64,000 bases of DNA from JABFRJ01 sp031374735 (GTDB lineage: Bacteria > Pseudomonadota > Alphaproteobacteria > Rhizobiales > Hyphomicrobiaceae): positions 100,611-164,610 of the forward strand of contig JANMGQ010000033.1 in assembly GCA_031374735.1 (NCBI GenBank), written 5' to 3'. Position numbers and translations under genes: made by a program. Shown here in pieces: positions 51,620 through 61,151 of the stretch. The notes beneath the pieces are model-generated. The model made no database searches and was not told where the DNA came from. It saw nothing but the letters and a program-made list of their open reading frames with translations. The first letter of the stretch is position 1; every line of letters begins with the position of its first letter.

Positions 51620-53008
51620 ATGACGATCGAGACGCTGAGATCACCCGGACGCGTGTCAGCTCGGCTCATGGTCGGGCGTAGCAGCTTTCGGCTTCTGTTG
51701 GCTGCATCTATGGCGTCGCTTCTGGCGGGTTGCTCCGAAAGCCTGCCCAGTCTGCCGAAACTGACCGACCTCAATCCATGGGCTGAAAAGCCCGTGCCGC
51801 TTGCTGGCAAGCGCGTGCCCATCATTGCCGAGGGCAACCGCGTCGGTGGTGGAGACCTGGCACCAGCAGACCGGCCCATGATGTTGCCGCCCCAAGTCGC
51901 AAACGACAGCTGGACTCAACCGGGCGGGGGCGCCGCCAATGCAGGCGGTCACCTGACCCTCAATGGAGCCGTCCGCCAGGTTTGGTCCGCCGATATCGGC
52001 CAGGGCTCTGGCAAGTACGGCAAACTCAGCGCCAGCCCGATCGTGGCTGAGGGACGCGTCTATACGCTTGATGCCGCCGGCAAAGTCACCGCGTTCAATG
52101 CGGCAAGCGGCAGCGTGGCTTGGCGCACCTCCATCACGCCGGAAGGCGAAGGCAACCCCGCCAAAGGCTATGGCGGCGGGCTCGCCTACTCAGGCGGCCG
52201 CATCTTCGCGGTATCGGGTTATGGCGCTGCGGTCGGCCTCGAAGCTGCCTCGGGCAAGAAGCTGTGGGAACGTCCAATCGGCGTGCCCATCCGCTCGTCG
52301 CCAACAGCAACCGCCGACCGGTTGTTTTTCGTCACGACCGAGGGCGAATTATACTGCCTCTCGGCAGCTGACGGCGCCGAGAACTGGAAGTTCAAGGGCG
52401 AGTCGGACAAGCAAAGTTTCATCACCAACGTCAGCCCGGCCGTTGAGGGCGATACGGTGGTTGCCCCGTTTGTGTCCGGTGATGTGGTCGCAGTGAAGGT
52501 GGCGACCGGCCAAGCGGCCTGGACCGAGAGCCTGTCACGCACCCGTACCGCGTCGTCTCTTGCCGCCATGAGTGATGCCGCACGCCCCGCGATCGATGGC
52601 GGCGTCGCGTTCGCTGTTGGCCATGCTGGCCGCATGGTTGCAACTCAGATGCGCAATGGCGAACGGCTCTGGTCGCTCACCGTGCCGAGCATTCAGCAGC
52701 CATGGATCGCAGGCGACAGCGTGTTCGTGGTCGACACAACGGGCCAGTTGATGGCCATCACGCGGCGAGACGGTAAGACAGCCTGGACGATGAAACTGCC
52801 GGGTGACGGCACCTGGTCGGGCCCGGTGCTGGCCGGCAATCGGCTGTGGCTTGCCTCCAGCAAAGGCCAGTTGGCGAGCGTAGACCCGGCGACCGGCAAG
52901 ACGGCTGGCACGCAAGACCTGGGCTCGCCCGTGTTCATCGCGCCGATCGTGGCCGGCGGCCGCATGTACGTGCTGACCGACAAGGCCCGGTTGCTGGCTC
53001 TTAATTGA
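51620..53008 (+). CDS. bamB: Outer-membrane assembly lipoprotein BamB (PQQ-like beta-propeller)
   Basis: This lipoprotein of about 462 residues is part of the BAM complex that inserts beta-barrel proteins. The lipobox LLAGC is near residue 37. The repeated propeller blades carry the tryptophan motifs GSVAWRTSI, GKKLWERPIG, GAENWKFKGES, GQAAWTESL, GERLWSLTVP and GKTAWTMKLP. The ATG at 51620 has AGGGGG at good spacing. Alternatives upstream (51563, 51611) are weaker. It follows the YfgM-like gene by 28 nt. Confidence 0.93.
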   Translation: MTIETLRSPGRVSARLMVGRSSFRLLLAASMASLLAGCSESLPSLPKLTDLNPWAEKPVPLAGKRVPIIAEGNRVGGGDLAPADRPMMLPPQVANDSWTQPGGGAANAGGHLTLNGAVRQVWSADIGQGSGKYGKLSASPIVAEGRVYTLDAAGKVTAFNAASGSVAWRTSITPEGEGNPAKGYGGGLAYSGGRIFAVSGYGAAVGLEAASGKKLWERPIGVPIRSSPTATADRLFFVTTEGELYCLSAADGAENWKFKGESDKQSFITNVSPAVEGDTVVAPFVSGDVVAVKVATGQAAWTESLSRTRTASSLAAMSDAARPAIDGGVAFAVGHAGRMVATQMRNGERLWSLTVPSIQQPWIAGDSVFVVDTTGQLMAITRRDGKTAWTMKLPGDGTWSGPVLAGNRLWLASSKGQLASVDPATGKTAGTQDLGSPVFIAPIVAGGRMYVLTDKARLLALN

Positions 53009-54119
53009 CCGGATCGAGAGCGGCCGTTGGCACCGTTGCGGGCGCGCTGGACGTCCTGATGACATTGGCCGCGAGGTCCCAGGCGGTCTCGAACATCGCG
53101 CGGCTGTCGGAGATGCCTTCGGCCTTGGCTGTCATGACGGCGTCGGCGAACTGGGCGGTCGTGGCCTCGATGTCCACCAGCTTCAGAGCCCCACTCTTGA
53201 GTGCCGCCTGATAGGGCGGATGGTGGAGGAACTCGCCCGGATTGCGCGGTCTGTTGACGACCACCGGCCGCCCCGTCAGCAGCGCGGCAAAAACGCTCGC
53301 CCGACGCGAGGTCAATCCCTCGTCGAACCGATAAGCCAGGACATCGCACGCGCCGAGGGCTGCGAACACATCTCCTGTGTCGGCAATGAAGCCTGTCACT
53401 GTCACGTCGTCTGCGAGATCAAGGCGTTTGATTTCATTACAAAAATTGCCTTCGACATCGATGGACGCGTCACGAATGAAATCGCCGACGAACAGCGCAT
53501 GGGCCGGCTGCCCACGTGACTTGAGCTCGGCGACGATATCAAGCAGAGCGCCTGGTTTCTTGCGCGGATAAATGCTGCCGAAAGTCCCGATCACGCGCGT
53601 GCCCGAACGACGTAGGTCAGCGAGCAGTTGGGCGATTTCGGTCTGAGGCAACTGCGCGGGCGGGGCGAGATTCGGCGGGATCGGCATGAGCCCGCGCTGG
53701 GGCGTCATCAGGCGCGCGATCGGGTCAGCCTCGAATTGCGCCTGCACCATGGGCGATGAGAACAACAGCCGGGTCGCGGCCGGCAGATAGGCCCGGTACA
53801 GCGCCCGGCGCTTCCAATCGAGGTCGCCCCACTCATGCATCACCACAATGACAGCCTTGCCCATGCGCCGGGCCAGCACCATCGCCCGCAGCGGGGCCGC
53901 AAGCCGTCGTTTCCACGCCACGACGGGGAGGCCAAGCACAAGCGCATCCCGGGGGCCGAGCACGCGAGCAAGCACCGCCATTTCACCGGGTTGCCCCACA
54001 ATGGCACAGCAGTCGTGGCGACCTGGCTCAAGCGCTCCGAGCCGCGCGGCAAGACGGCGTTGAAACTGCTCGATCCCGCAAGGCGTTGCACTGTCCGAGA
54101 TCAGGCTGAGCGTTTGCAT
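53001..54119 (-). CDS. GT4-like glycosyltransferase
   Basis: This 372-residue protein has a GT-B-like layout. The N-terminal domain starts MQTLSLISDSATPCGIEQFQ with GIEQF as an acceptor loop. The donor domain includes VIGTFGSIYPRKKPGALLDI, VTVTGFIADTGDVFAALGAC and a conserved-looking acidic region RFDEGLTSRRASVFAALLTG. It probably transfers a sugar to a surface glycan. The donor and acceptor are unknown. The ATG at 54119 follows AAGGGCG. Its 3' end overlaps bamB by 8 nt on the opposite strand. Confidence 0.82.
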   Translation of the reverse strand: MQTLSLISDSATPCGIEQFQRRLAARLGALEPGRHDCCAIVGQPGEMAVLARVLGPRDALVLGLPVVAWKRRLAAPLRAMVLARRMGKAVIVVMHEWGDLDWKRRALYRAYLPAATRLLFSSPMVQAQFEADPIARLMTPQRGLMPIPPNLAPPAQLPQTEIAQLLADLRRSGTRVIGTFGSIYPRKKPGALLDIVAELKSRGQPAHALFVGDFIRDASIDVEGNFCNEIKRLDLADDVTVTGFIADTGDVFAALGACDVLAYRFDEGLTSRRASVFAALLTGRPVVVNRPRNPGEFLHHPPYQAALKSGALKLVDIEATTAQFADAVMTAKAEGISDSRAMFETAWDLAANVIRTSSAPATVPTAALDPVN

Positions 54120-54319
54120 GCCGTCGCCCTTGTATGTCGCAAGTGTTGCATGTCGCAGGAGATGCAAGGCGCGCACCAGTCAGCACCGCCGGGACGGAAG
54201 CAGCCGACCAGAAAAATGCATACGTCGCACCGCTCCGAGAATTTGCAAAGCCGTGACAACGGCGCTCTGGCTCTGGTGCGTGTGGCCAGTTAGGAAGTGG
54301 GCGGCAGACAGGGGCTCAC

Positions 54320-56647
54320 ATGCTGCGATACTTGAAGCGCCAGCGCGTCTCGGCGAGCTCATGGGCTCTTCGTCCGGCCGGCGTGCGTCTGACGGCTTTT
54401 CGGCCCGCTGTCGCAATGGCCCTGTGGACCTGCGCCGTTGCCATGGCCAGCGGCTTCTGGGCATCGGCCCAGGAGGCGCGCTGGACACAGCCATCGGCCA
54501 AGACTGTGGTTCCCCCCTCGCCCGCAGATCCAACGGCCGCCAAAGTCTACGCCGTATTCGACAAGAACTGCGCCTCTTGCCATCAATCGGGCAAATCCAG
54601 CTTACCCGCGCCAGCAGGTGCCTTTGGTGGTATCCTGGATCTGGAAACCTTGGCAGCGGACCCGATCCGCGTCAGGCCGGGCCTCCCGGAAGCGTCCTCC
54701 CTCTACACAATGCTCCAGGCATCGCCATGGCATGGGCTCGATGCCAACAAGGACATCGAGCTCACCTCAGCGGATCTGGATGCGCTGCGCGAATGGATCG
54801 TATCACTCAAGCCAGCTGGGCGATGCGATCGGGTGCCGATTGGCCGGGATGATGCCGCCGCGGCCGTCGACCGCTATCTCGACAGCGCAGGGCCCGCCAG
54901 CAAGTCCAGCCGGTTTCTGACGCTGACGCATCTTTACAATGCCTGCGCGAGCGATGCCGAGATGAAGGCTTACCGGCACGCTGTCACCGTCGCGGTGAAC
55001 AGTCTGTCGTGGGGCTTGAAGCCGGTCGTGCTGGCGCCCGTCGACACGGCCGAGACGATCTTCAGGATCGACCTCGCCGCCATGGGATGGGACGATGGTC
55101 GCTGGAACCGCCTGCTTGCCGCCTATCCCTACCGCGGCCTCGATCCAGACACGGCGCCTGACGCCCCTATAGCCAGTGCCGTGCGGGCCGACTGGTTTGC
55201 TGTCGCCGGCTTGTCGCCCCCGCTCTACTACGAACTCCTGGGCCTGCCTGATCGGCTGTCGACGTTGACGGCCAGTTTGCGGGTGGATCTGGGTGCCGAT
55301 ATCGCGCAAAACAGGGCGCGGCGCGTTGGCTTGAAGTCTTCGGCGATCGCGCGCGGCAGCCGCCTCCTGCAGCGGTCGGCGTTTGCCAACGGCGCCTTCT
55401 GGATGACCTACGAGTACGCGCCGACGCCAGGCCGCCCAGACCTGTTTGATGCGCCCGGCGGTCCTGGGTCACGCGGGGCCTCGCGACCGGACGGCTCGCT
55501 GGTCATGTTTGCCCTGCCGAGCGGCTTCAACGCCTTTTTCATGGCCAACGGCGACGGCGTGCGCATCAACGACTTGCCGACATCCGTGGTGCGCAATGAC
55601 ACGCACCCAGGCCGGCGCCTGAGCGCCGGTGGCACGTGCCTCGTGTGCCACAGCCAAGGGCCAAGGGCCGCCAGTGACGAATTGAAGGCGCGCGTCACAG
55701 GCGATACCGCGATTCCGCGCGATATCCGCGAGAAAGTCCTCAATCTCGCGGCTGGCGACGACGAGCTGAAAGCGCTGTTGGCGTCCGATATCGGCCGCGC
55801 AGGTGCAGCTCTCACAGAGGCGGGTCTGATTCCAGGCGCGACGCTCGACGGTATCGATCCGATTAGCGCGCTGACCCGTCACTATGAACAAGATGTGACG
55901 CTGGCGGCGTTGGCAACCGAACTCGGCGTAGCCGAGAAGCAACTGCGGGATACAGCTGGCAAGGCCAAGGGCCTTGCAGGCGACATCATCGATCGTATCG
56001 TGCATGGCCCCGTGCCTCGTCGCCATATTGAGGCGGCGGCAGGCGCGTTGGCCGCCGTCGTCCGCACCGGCATCGTGCCGCCGCTCGAGCAGGTGCCCGT
56101 CGTTGACGCGGCCGGCGACGATGTCCTGCCGCGATTGGTGCTGAAAACGGGGCCCGCCACGTTCAAGATCGGCGAGACGCTCTCGGTATCGGCCCGCGCC
56201 ACAGAGAGCTGTTATCTGACACTCATCAATGTCGATCGAAACGGACGTGGGACGGTGGTGTTCCCCAACGACTTCGAGCCCAATGCCTTCATCGAGGCCG
56301 GGAAGGAGATCCGTGTTCCAGCGGATGGTGCGCCTTATGTCTTTCGCCTGCGCGAGGCTGGACGCGAGACAGTGATCGGCATTTGCCAGACGGGCAGCAA
56401 GACGCTGCCGGGCATCCGGCACGATTTCGAGCGTCAGCGCTTTACCGAGCTCGGCGACTATAAGGTGTTTCTCTCGCGCCTCAATCTTGCCGAGGCTGAC
56501 AATCGCCAAGTATCCCCAAAGGGGTCGCCAGATCCAAAGGTACGCCGCCGCGGGCGGGTCACCACCCTGCCGGGGACAGCCGCAGGCGTCGGCCAGCGCG
56601 CGGACGTACAGATGCGATCCGCCGCCATCTTGGATGTCGTGCCGTAA
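54320..56647 (+). CDS. Large exported diheme c-type protein with C-terminal DUF4384 domain
   Basis: This 775-residue protein has a long N-terminal region with a hydrophobic stretch (about 30-50) acting as signal. A heme c motif, CASCHQSG (84-88), lies in a cytochrome-like domain (DKNCASCH to LREWIVSLKPAG, about 72-166). An uncharacterised middle region contains a second heme c motif CLVCHSQGPR (440-444). A DUF4384 domain lies at about 640-745 (FKIGETLSVSARATESCYLT, GTVVFPNDFEPNAFIEAGKE). The combination suggests a periplasmic redox or sensing protein. I know no characterised member. Confidence 0.8.
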   Translation: MLRYLKRQRVSASSWALRPAGVRLTAFRPAVAMALWTCAVAMASGFWASAQEARWTQPSAKTVVPPSPADPTAAKVYAVFDKNCASCHQSGKSSLPAPAGAFGGILDLETLAADPIRVRPGLPEASSLYTMLQASPWHGLDANKDIELTSADLDALREWIVSLKPAGRCDRVPIGRDDAAAAVDRYLDSAGPASKSSRFLTLTHLYNACASDAEMKAYRHAVTVAVNSLSWGLKPVVLAPVDTAETIFRIDLAAMGWDDGRWNRLLAAYPYRGLDPDTAPDAPIASAVRADWFAVAGLSPPLYYELLGLPDRLSTLTASLRVDLGADIAQNRARRVGLKSSAIARGSRLLQRSAFANGAFWMTYEYAPTPGRPDLFDAPGGPGSRGASRPDGSLVMFALPSGFNAFFMANGDGVRINDLPTSVVRNDTHPGRRLSAGGTCLVCHSQGPRAASDELKARVTGDTAIPRDIREKVLNLAAGDDELKALLASDIGRAGAALTEAGLIPGATLDGIDPISALTRHYEQDVTLAALATELGVAEKQLRDTAGKAKGLAGDIIDRIVHGPVPRRHIEAAAGALAAVVRTGIVPPLEQVPVVDAAGDDVLPRLVLKTGPATFKIGETLSVSARATESCYLTLINVDRNGRGTVVFPNDFEPNAFIEAGKEIRVPADGAPYVFRLREAGRETVIGICQTGSKTLPGIRHDFERQRFTELGDYKVFLSRLNLAEADNRQVSPKGSPDPKVRRRGRVTTLPGTAAGVGQRADVQMRSAAILDVVP

Positions 56648-56690
56648 TGCCGCCCCACGTTGCAGGACGTACGGCAGATCACGTCGCAAA

Positions 56691-56721
56691 AAAACCCAGC
56701 GCCGTTTCTGGCGCCGGGTTT
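56691..56721. terminator. Bidirectional intrinsic terminator
   Basis: The stem AAACCC(A)GCGCC / GGCGCC(-)GGGTTT sits between the two convergent genes. Leftward it is followed by a run of T (TTTTTTT on the minus strand), and rightward by TTTC. It probably serves both. Confidence 0.85.
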
Positions 56722-56748
56722 CTCGGTCAAGCAACACCCAGATCCAGA

Positions 56749-57852
56749 TCAGATCGTCTTCTTGCGCTGCTGGATCATCATGTACTGGTCGAAGTTGAAC
56801 TCCGACAGCTGGAACCAGAGATAGTCATCGCCGCGGATGGCCTTCATGGCGTCGTAGTGCTTCTTGAAGTCTTCGTTCTTGCCGGCGATCTCGCCGCAGA
56901 TCTCGTTGGTTGCCTTGAAGCAGGCGTCGAGGATAGCTTCGCTGAACGGACGCAGAACCGCACCCGACCCGACCAGACGCTTCAGCGCGGCCGGATTGAG
57001 CATGTCGTACTTCGCCATCATCATGGCATCGGCGCGGGCGGCCGCGTCACGCACGATGGCCTGATAGGACTTCGGCAGAGCGTTCCACTTGTCCAGGTTG
57101 ATGAACGCGTGCAGCATCGCTTGGCCTTCCCACCAGCCGGGATAGTAGTAGTACTTGGCGACCTTGTAGAAGCCGAGCTTTTCGTCGTCATAGGGGCCGA
57201 CCCACTCGGCCGCGTCGATGGTGCCCTTTTCGAGCGCTGGGTAGATGTCACCACCAGCGATCTGCTGCGGCACGCCGCCGACCTTTTGCAGGATCGCGCC
57301 GCCGAAGCCGCCAATACGCATCTTCAGACCCTTGAGGTCGTCGACGGTGTTGATTTCCTTGCGATACCAGCCGCCCATCTGTGCGCCGGTGTTGCCGAGC
57401 GGGAGACCGAAAATCTTGTGCTTGGCATAGAAGCTGTTGCACAGGTCGATGCCACCGCCATCGTACATCCAGGCATTCTGCATGCGTTGGTTGAGGCCGA
57501 ACGGAACGGCCGTGCCGAAGGCGAAGGTCGGATCCTTGCCCCAGTAGTAATACGAGGCGGTGTGCGCCATTTCGACGGTGCCGTTGGTGACGGCGTCAGC
57601 GGCCTGCAGGCCCGGCACGATTTCGCCGCCGGCGAAGACCTGGATGTTGAACTTGCCATCGGTCGCCTCAGAGACAGCCTTGGCAAACACTTCGGCGGCA
57701 CCGAAGATGGTGTCGAGCGACTTTGGAAAGCTCGAGGTCAGCCGCCATTTGATTTCCGGCGATGACTGAGCGATGGCCGGCGCTGCGACGGCGGTGGAAG
57801 CGGCGGCGGAAACCGCGGCCCCTTTCATGAATTTACGACGATTGACGGTCAC
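56749..57852 (-). CDS. TRAP-transporter solute-binding protein, TakP-like
   Basis: This 367-residue periplasmic protein has a twin-arginine signal (NRRKFMKGAAVSAAASTAVA) and the DctP fold. It is very close in pattern to the alpha-keto-acid-binding TakP of Rhodobacter: SSFPKSLDTIFGAAEVFAKA, GEIVPGLQAADAVTNGTVEM, YYWGKDPTFAFGTAVPFGLN, and AEWVGPYDDEKLGF. It should bind 2-oxo acids or similar carboxylates and deliver them to DctQM membrane subunits. Those are not in the window. A GTG start at 57852 follows GGGAGGAA. The alternative ATG is 8 codons inside. Confidence 0.93.
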   Translation of the reverse strand: MTVNRRKFMKGAAVSAAASTAVAAPAIAQSSPEIKWRLTSSFPKSLDTIFGAAEVFAKAVSEATDGKFNIQVFAGGEIVPGLQAADAVTNGTVEMAHTASYYYWGKDPTFAFGTAVPFGLNQRMQNAWMYDGGGIDLCNSFYAKHKIFGLPLGNTGAQMGGWYRKEINTVDDLKGLKMRIGGFGGAILQKVGGVPQQIAGGDIYPALEKGTIDAAEWVGPYDDEKLGFYKVAKYYYYPGWWEGQAMLHAFINLDKWNALPKSYQAIVRDAAARADAMMMAKYDMLNPAALKRLVGSGAVLRPFSEAILDACFKATNEICGEIAGKNEDFKKHYDAMKAIRGDDYLWFQLSEFNFDQYMMIQQRKKTI

Positions 57853-58054
57853 TGGGTTCCTCCCGTTGTGGCCAATTTGCTTTGGCTCCGCCGTCGACGC
57901 ATTGAGAGTGGCGCGCAACAGCGGACGCAACGTCGCAATGCCCCAAACGTAGGCGAGCGACAAGGCCATGCTGCCTGTTTGAGAAACAAATTGGGTTGAA
58001 TCACGGCAACATCCCCTTGAAGCACGCGATATCGGCCCATCCAATCAAGCCAAA

Positions 58055-58081
58055 GCGCCGGCCGCGTTTCCGCGCCGGCGC
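58055..58081 (-). terminator. Terminator-like stem downstream of hsp20
   Basis: The stem GCGCCGGC / GCCGGCGC with nested GCG/CGC pairs and a GAAA-type loop is followed leftward by TTTGG. It lies 27 nt past the hsp20 stop. Confidence 0.6.
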
Positions 58082-58107
58082 CCCCTCGTTCGATTGGCAC
58101 ACGCTGG

Positions 58108-58575
58108 TCAGGCCGCGACGTCGAGCTGTGCTGGAGCCTTTGGTGCGCTGTTCAGCGCCTGGCCGATGGCGATCGAGCGCGGCTTCAGGCGCTCTGGCAC
58201 ATTGCGCACGAGATCGACGTGCAGCAGCCCGTCCTTGAGGTCGGCACCCTTGACCTCGACATGATCCGCCAGCTGGAAGCGACGCGAGAACGTGCGTCCC
58301 GCAATGCCGCGATGCAGGAACTGCCGACCTTTGTCATCGCCGGCCTTCTCGCCGGCGACCGTCAGTGCGTCACCATTCAGTTCGATCTTGATTTCGTCGC
58401 GCGCGAAGCCGGCGACGGCCATGGTGATGCGATACTCGGTCTCGCCGAGGCGCTCAATGTTGTAGGGGGGATAGCCCGTGCCATCGTCGATACCGGCAGC
58501 TTGGTCGATCAACGACGCAAAACGGTCAAAGCCGATGGTGGAGCGATACAGGGGGGCGAAGTCAAAAGCGCGCAT
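58108..58575 (-). CDS. Hsp20/alpha-crystallin small heat-shock protein (IbpA-like)
   Basis: This 155-residue holdase prevents aggregation during heat stress. The alpha-crystallin domain covers about residues 35-130: YPPYNIERLGETEYRITMAV, AGFARDEIKIELNGDALTVA and the C-terminal GLLHVDLVRNVPERLKPRSI with the conserved PxxI-like tail. The start at 58575 has a perfect AAGGAGGA site. The frame upstream to 58641 is not used. It is preceded by a ROSE-type thermometer and an RpoH promoter. Confidence 0.95.
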   Translation of the reverse strand: MRAFDFAPLYRSTIGFDRFASLIDQAAGIDDGTGYPPYNIERLGETEYRITMAVAGFARDEIKIELNGDALTVAGEKAGDDKGRQFLHRGIAGRTFSRRFQLADHVEVKGADLKDGLLHVDLVRNVPERLKPRSIAIGQALNSAPKAPAQLDVAA

Positions 58576-58660
58576 GGAAGTCCTCCTTAGGAGCAACAGG
58601 TTGTGCTGGCCCGACGGGCCCAGCGCATAGAAGTTGTGCACCCTTCAGAGGCGTGCACAA
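58576..58660 (-). promoter_or_regulatory. ROSE-type RNA thermometer in the hsp20 leader
   Basis: The 85-nt leader folds into three stems. The first is TTGTGCAC / GTGCACAA, the second is GCTGG(G)CCCG / CGGGCCAGC, and the last is GTTGCTCCT pairing with AGGAGGAC. The last helix buries the ribosome-binding site and contains the UUGCU-against-GGAGG arrangement with a G-G mismatch that defines ROSE elements. Melting at high temperature would free translation. Confidence 0.82.
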
Positions 58661-58694
58661 ACCAACAGATAGGAGCACTGCCCGCCCGTTCAAG
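58661..58694 (-). promoter_or_regulatory. RpoH (sigma-32) promoter of hsp20
   Basis: Read leftward: -35 CTTG (58694-58691), a 17-nt spacer, and -10 CCTATCT (58673-58667). This matches the alphaproteobacterial heat-shock consensus CTTG-N17-CYTATNT. Transcription would begin near 58660, giving the ROSE leader. Confidence 0.78.
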
Positions 58695-58886
58695 AGGGCA
58701 AGTTTTCGGACGTGGCCGAGGTTGAAGACTGGGCTTAGCACCGTTTGCCCCGACCGTGCGGCTATCGCGCCGTTGGACCGTGCGTCCGCACCGTCTTCAA
58801 ACAGATCCGCTTTCCCAGCCTCGATTGGCGGCGCAGCATCGTAGCCCAGGGCGCAAGATCCGTGAAAGGATCGAGTGCGAAGAGGC

Positions 58887-61151
58887 TCACCGGCGCCCCC
58901 GCATACGCCTCTGCCCCCGGATGGAGCGCGGAATGTTGCCGCCGACACCTTTGGTGCCGTCGCTTATCATTTCGAAGCGCAGCGCGCCCGCCATCGGCAC
59001 GGCCTCGACGAGCTTGACCGAGACGATATCGCCGAGGCGATAGCCGAGCCCCGAGCGATCGCCGATCAGCGCGTGCGCGACATCTGAGTAGTGGAAATAT
59101 TCCTGGCCCAGTGTGGCGACGGGAATGAAGCCATCCGCGCCCGTATCTTTGAGCCGCACGAACAGCCCGGATTTCGTCACGCCGGAAATGCGCGCCACAA
59201 ACTGTGCGCCGATGCGATCGGCCAGATGGAACGCGATGAGGCGATCATTGGTCTCGCGCTCGGCCGCCATGGCGCGGCGCTCGGCTTCCGAGATGCGTTG
59301 CGAGATCTGATCGAGGTCGGCGATCTCTTCGTCACCCGCGCCACCTGGTCCGAAATCGAGCGCCTTCACCAAAGCGCGATGCACGAGCAGATCGGCATAG
59401 CGGCGGATGGGCGAGGTAAAATGCGCGTAGCGGCGCAGATGCAGGCCGAAGTGGCCGGCATTCTCGGGCGAGTACACGGCCTGCGATTGCGAGCGCAACA
59501 CGACCTCGTTGACGAGATCGGCGACCGGCAGCTTTTTCGCATCCGCCAGGATACCGTTGAAATTGCCCGGCTGCAGACTACCCGCGTTCGGCAACTTCAT
59601 GCCGAGCGTGCCTAGAAACACGCGCAGCGCATCGAGCTTTTCGCGGCTCGGCGGCTCGTGGATGCGATAGACGCAGCGGGCTTTCTTGGCTTCCAGCTGT
59701 TCGGCGGCGGCCACGTTGGCCTGGATCATGAACTCTTCGATGAGGCGGTGTGCCGTCAGACGCTCTGGCACGTAGACGTCCTTCACGTAGCCCTTGTCAT
59801 CGAGCAGGATTTTGCGCTCTGGCAGATCGAGGTTCAACGGCGCGCGCTCATCGCGCGCTTTCGACAGCGCGGCGTAGGCGGCCCATAACGGCTTCAGGAT
59901 CGGCTCCAGCAGCGGCGAGGTTTTGTCGGTCAGCTTGCCGTCGATCGCGTCTTGCGCATGCTGATAGGCGAGTTTCGCGGCGGAGCGCATAAGACTGCGG
60001 TGAAACGTGTGGCCGCGCTTTTTGCCGTGGACGTCGAAGATCATGCGCACGGCCAGCGCGGGGCGATCCTCCAACTCGCGCAGCGAACAGAGGTCATTCG
60101 AGATTCGCTCCGGCAGCATCGGTACGACGCGGTCAGGGAAATAGCAGGAGTTGCCACGCAGCCGCGCTTCCTTGTCGAGGGCCGTGCCTGGCCGCACGTA
60201 GTACGACACATCGGCAATCGCGACAGTGACGATCCAGCCGCCGGTGTTGTTCGCGTCGTCGTCGAGCATTGCGTGCACGGCGTCGTCGTGGTCGCGCGCA
60301 TCAATGGGGTCTATGGTGATCAGCGGCAGATCACGCCAGTCTTCGAGTGGCGCGTCCGAGAGGCGCGGCAACTTTTCCACTTCGGCCAGCGCGCGCGGCG
60401 GAAACACATCGGGGATGCCGTGGGCGTGGATCGCAATCAGGCTGATCTGGCGCTGGTCCTGCGGGTTGCCGAGCACCTCGACGACGGCCGCTTCCGGCGG
60501 CCCAAGGCGGCCTTCGCGCGTCAGGTCGAAGCGAACGAGATCGCCCGCCTTGCCTACACCATGTCGATCCGCCGCGACACGAAACGTGCGCATCTCCCGT
60601 TTCTCGATCGGGTCTATTCTGAAGCCACCCCGCGGCTCGGCTTGCAGGATCCCGAGCGCGCGCGACTTCTCCTTCTGCAATCTCTTGAGCACCGTGACCG
60701 TGTGGCTGTAACGGTCGTCATCTTCGAGCCGCTCAGCACGCGCCAGGATCCGGTCGCCAACGCCAATCGCGCCGTGTTCGCGCCGCTTCTTGTCGCCGCC
60801 CTCGCTGACCAGCACGCGCGGTCGCGCGCCGTCCTCGGCCCACTCGGCCGGTTCCGCGATCAGGTCGCCTTCGCTATCGCGCGCAACGATATCGTAGACG
60901 CCGACCGCCGGCAGCTTGCCGGGTGGCGTCAGTCCCTTGCGATTGCCCTTGAGCAGCCCTTCATTCGTCATTTCATGAAGCAGCTGTTTCAACGCGATGC
61001 GATCGCCGCCCTTGATGCCGAAGGCGCGCGTGATCTCGCGCTTGCCGACGGTCTCGGTCGACGTCTCAATGAAGCGGATGATGTCGTCTTTGCTCGGCAG
61101 GCCGAGCTTCATGGGTCCTGAGCGCGCCGCGGGTTTGGATCGCTTGGTCAT
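58887..61151 (-). CDS. rnr: Ribonuclease R
   Basis: This 754-residue 3'-5' exoribonuclease degrades structured RNA. The N-terminal helix-turn-helix-like part (KREITRAFGIKGGDRIALKQ) precedes OB folds. The RNB catalytic region has DPIDARDHDDAVHAMLDDDA (metal-binding aspartates) and TSPIRRYADLLVHRALVKAL. An S1 domain (FVARISGVTKSGLFVRLKDT) is near residue 650, followed by a basic tail. The GGGAGCAGG site supports the start. Loss or overexpression effects are not inferable from sequence. Confidence 0.95.
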   Translation of the reverse strand: MTKRSKPAARSGPMKLGLPSKDDIIRFIETSTETVGKREITRAFGIKGGDRIALKQLLHEMTNEGLLKGNRKGLTPPGKLPAVGVYDIVARDSEGDLIAEPAEWAEDGARPRVLVSEGGDKKRREHGAIGVGDRILARAERLEDDDRYSHTVTVLKRLQKEKSRALGILQAEPRGGFRIDPIEKREMRTFRVAADRHGVGKAGDLVRFDLTREGRLGPPEAAVVEVLGNPQDQRQISLIAIHAHGIPDVFPPRALAEVEKLPRLSDAPLEDWRDLPLITIDPIDARDHDDAVHAMLDDDANNTGGWIVTVAIADVSYYVRPGTALDKEARLRGNSCYFPDRVVPMLPERISNDLCSLRELEDRPALAVRMIFDVHGKKRGHTFHRSLMRSAAKLAYQHAQDAIDGKLTDKTSPLLEPILKPLWAAYAALSKARDERAPLNLDLPERKILLDDKGYVKDVYVPERLTAHRLIEEFMIQANVAAAEQLEAKKARCVYRIHEPPSREKLDALRVFLGTLGMKLPNAGSLQPGNFNGILADAKKLPVADLVNEVVLRSQSQAVYSPENAGHFGLHLRRYAHFTSPIRRYADLLVHRALVKALDFGPGGAGDEEIADLDQISQRISEAERRAMAAERETNDRLIAFHLADRIGAQFVARISGVTKSGLFVRLKDTGADGFIPVATLGQEYFHYSDVAHALIGDRSGLGYRLGDIVSVKLVEAVPMAGALRFEMISDGTKGVGGNIPRSIRGQRRMRGRR

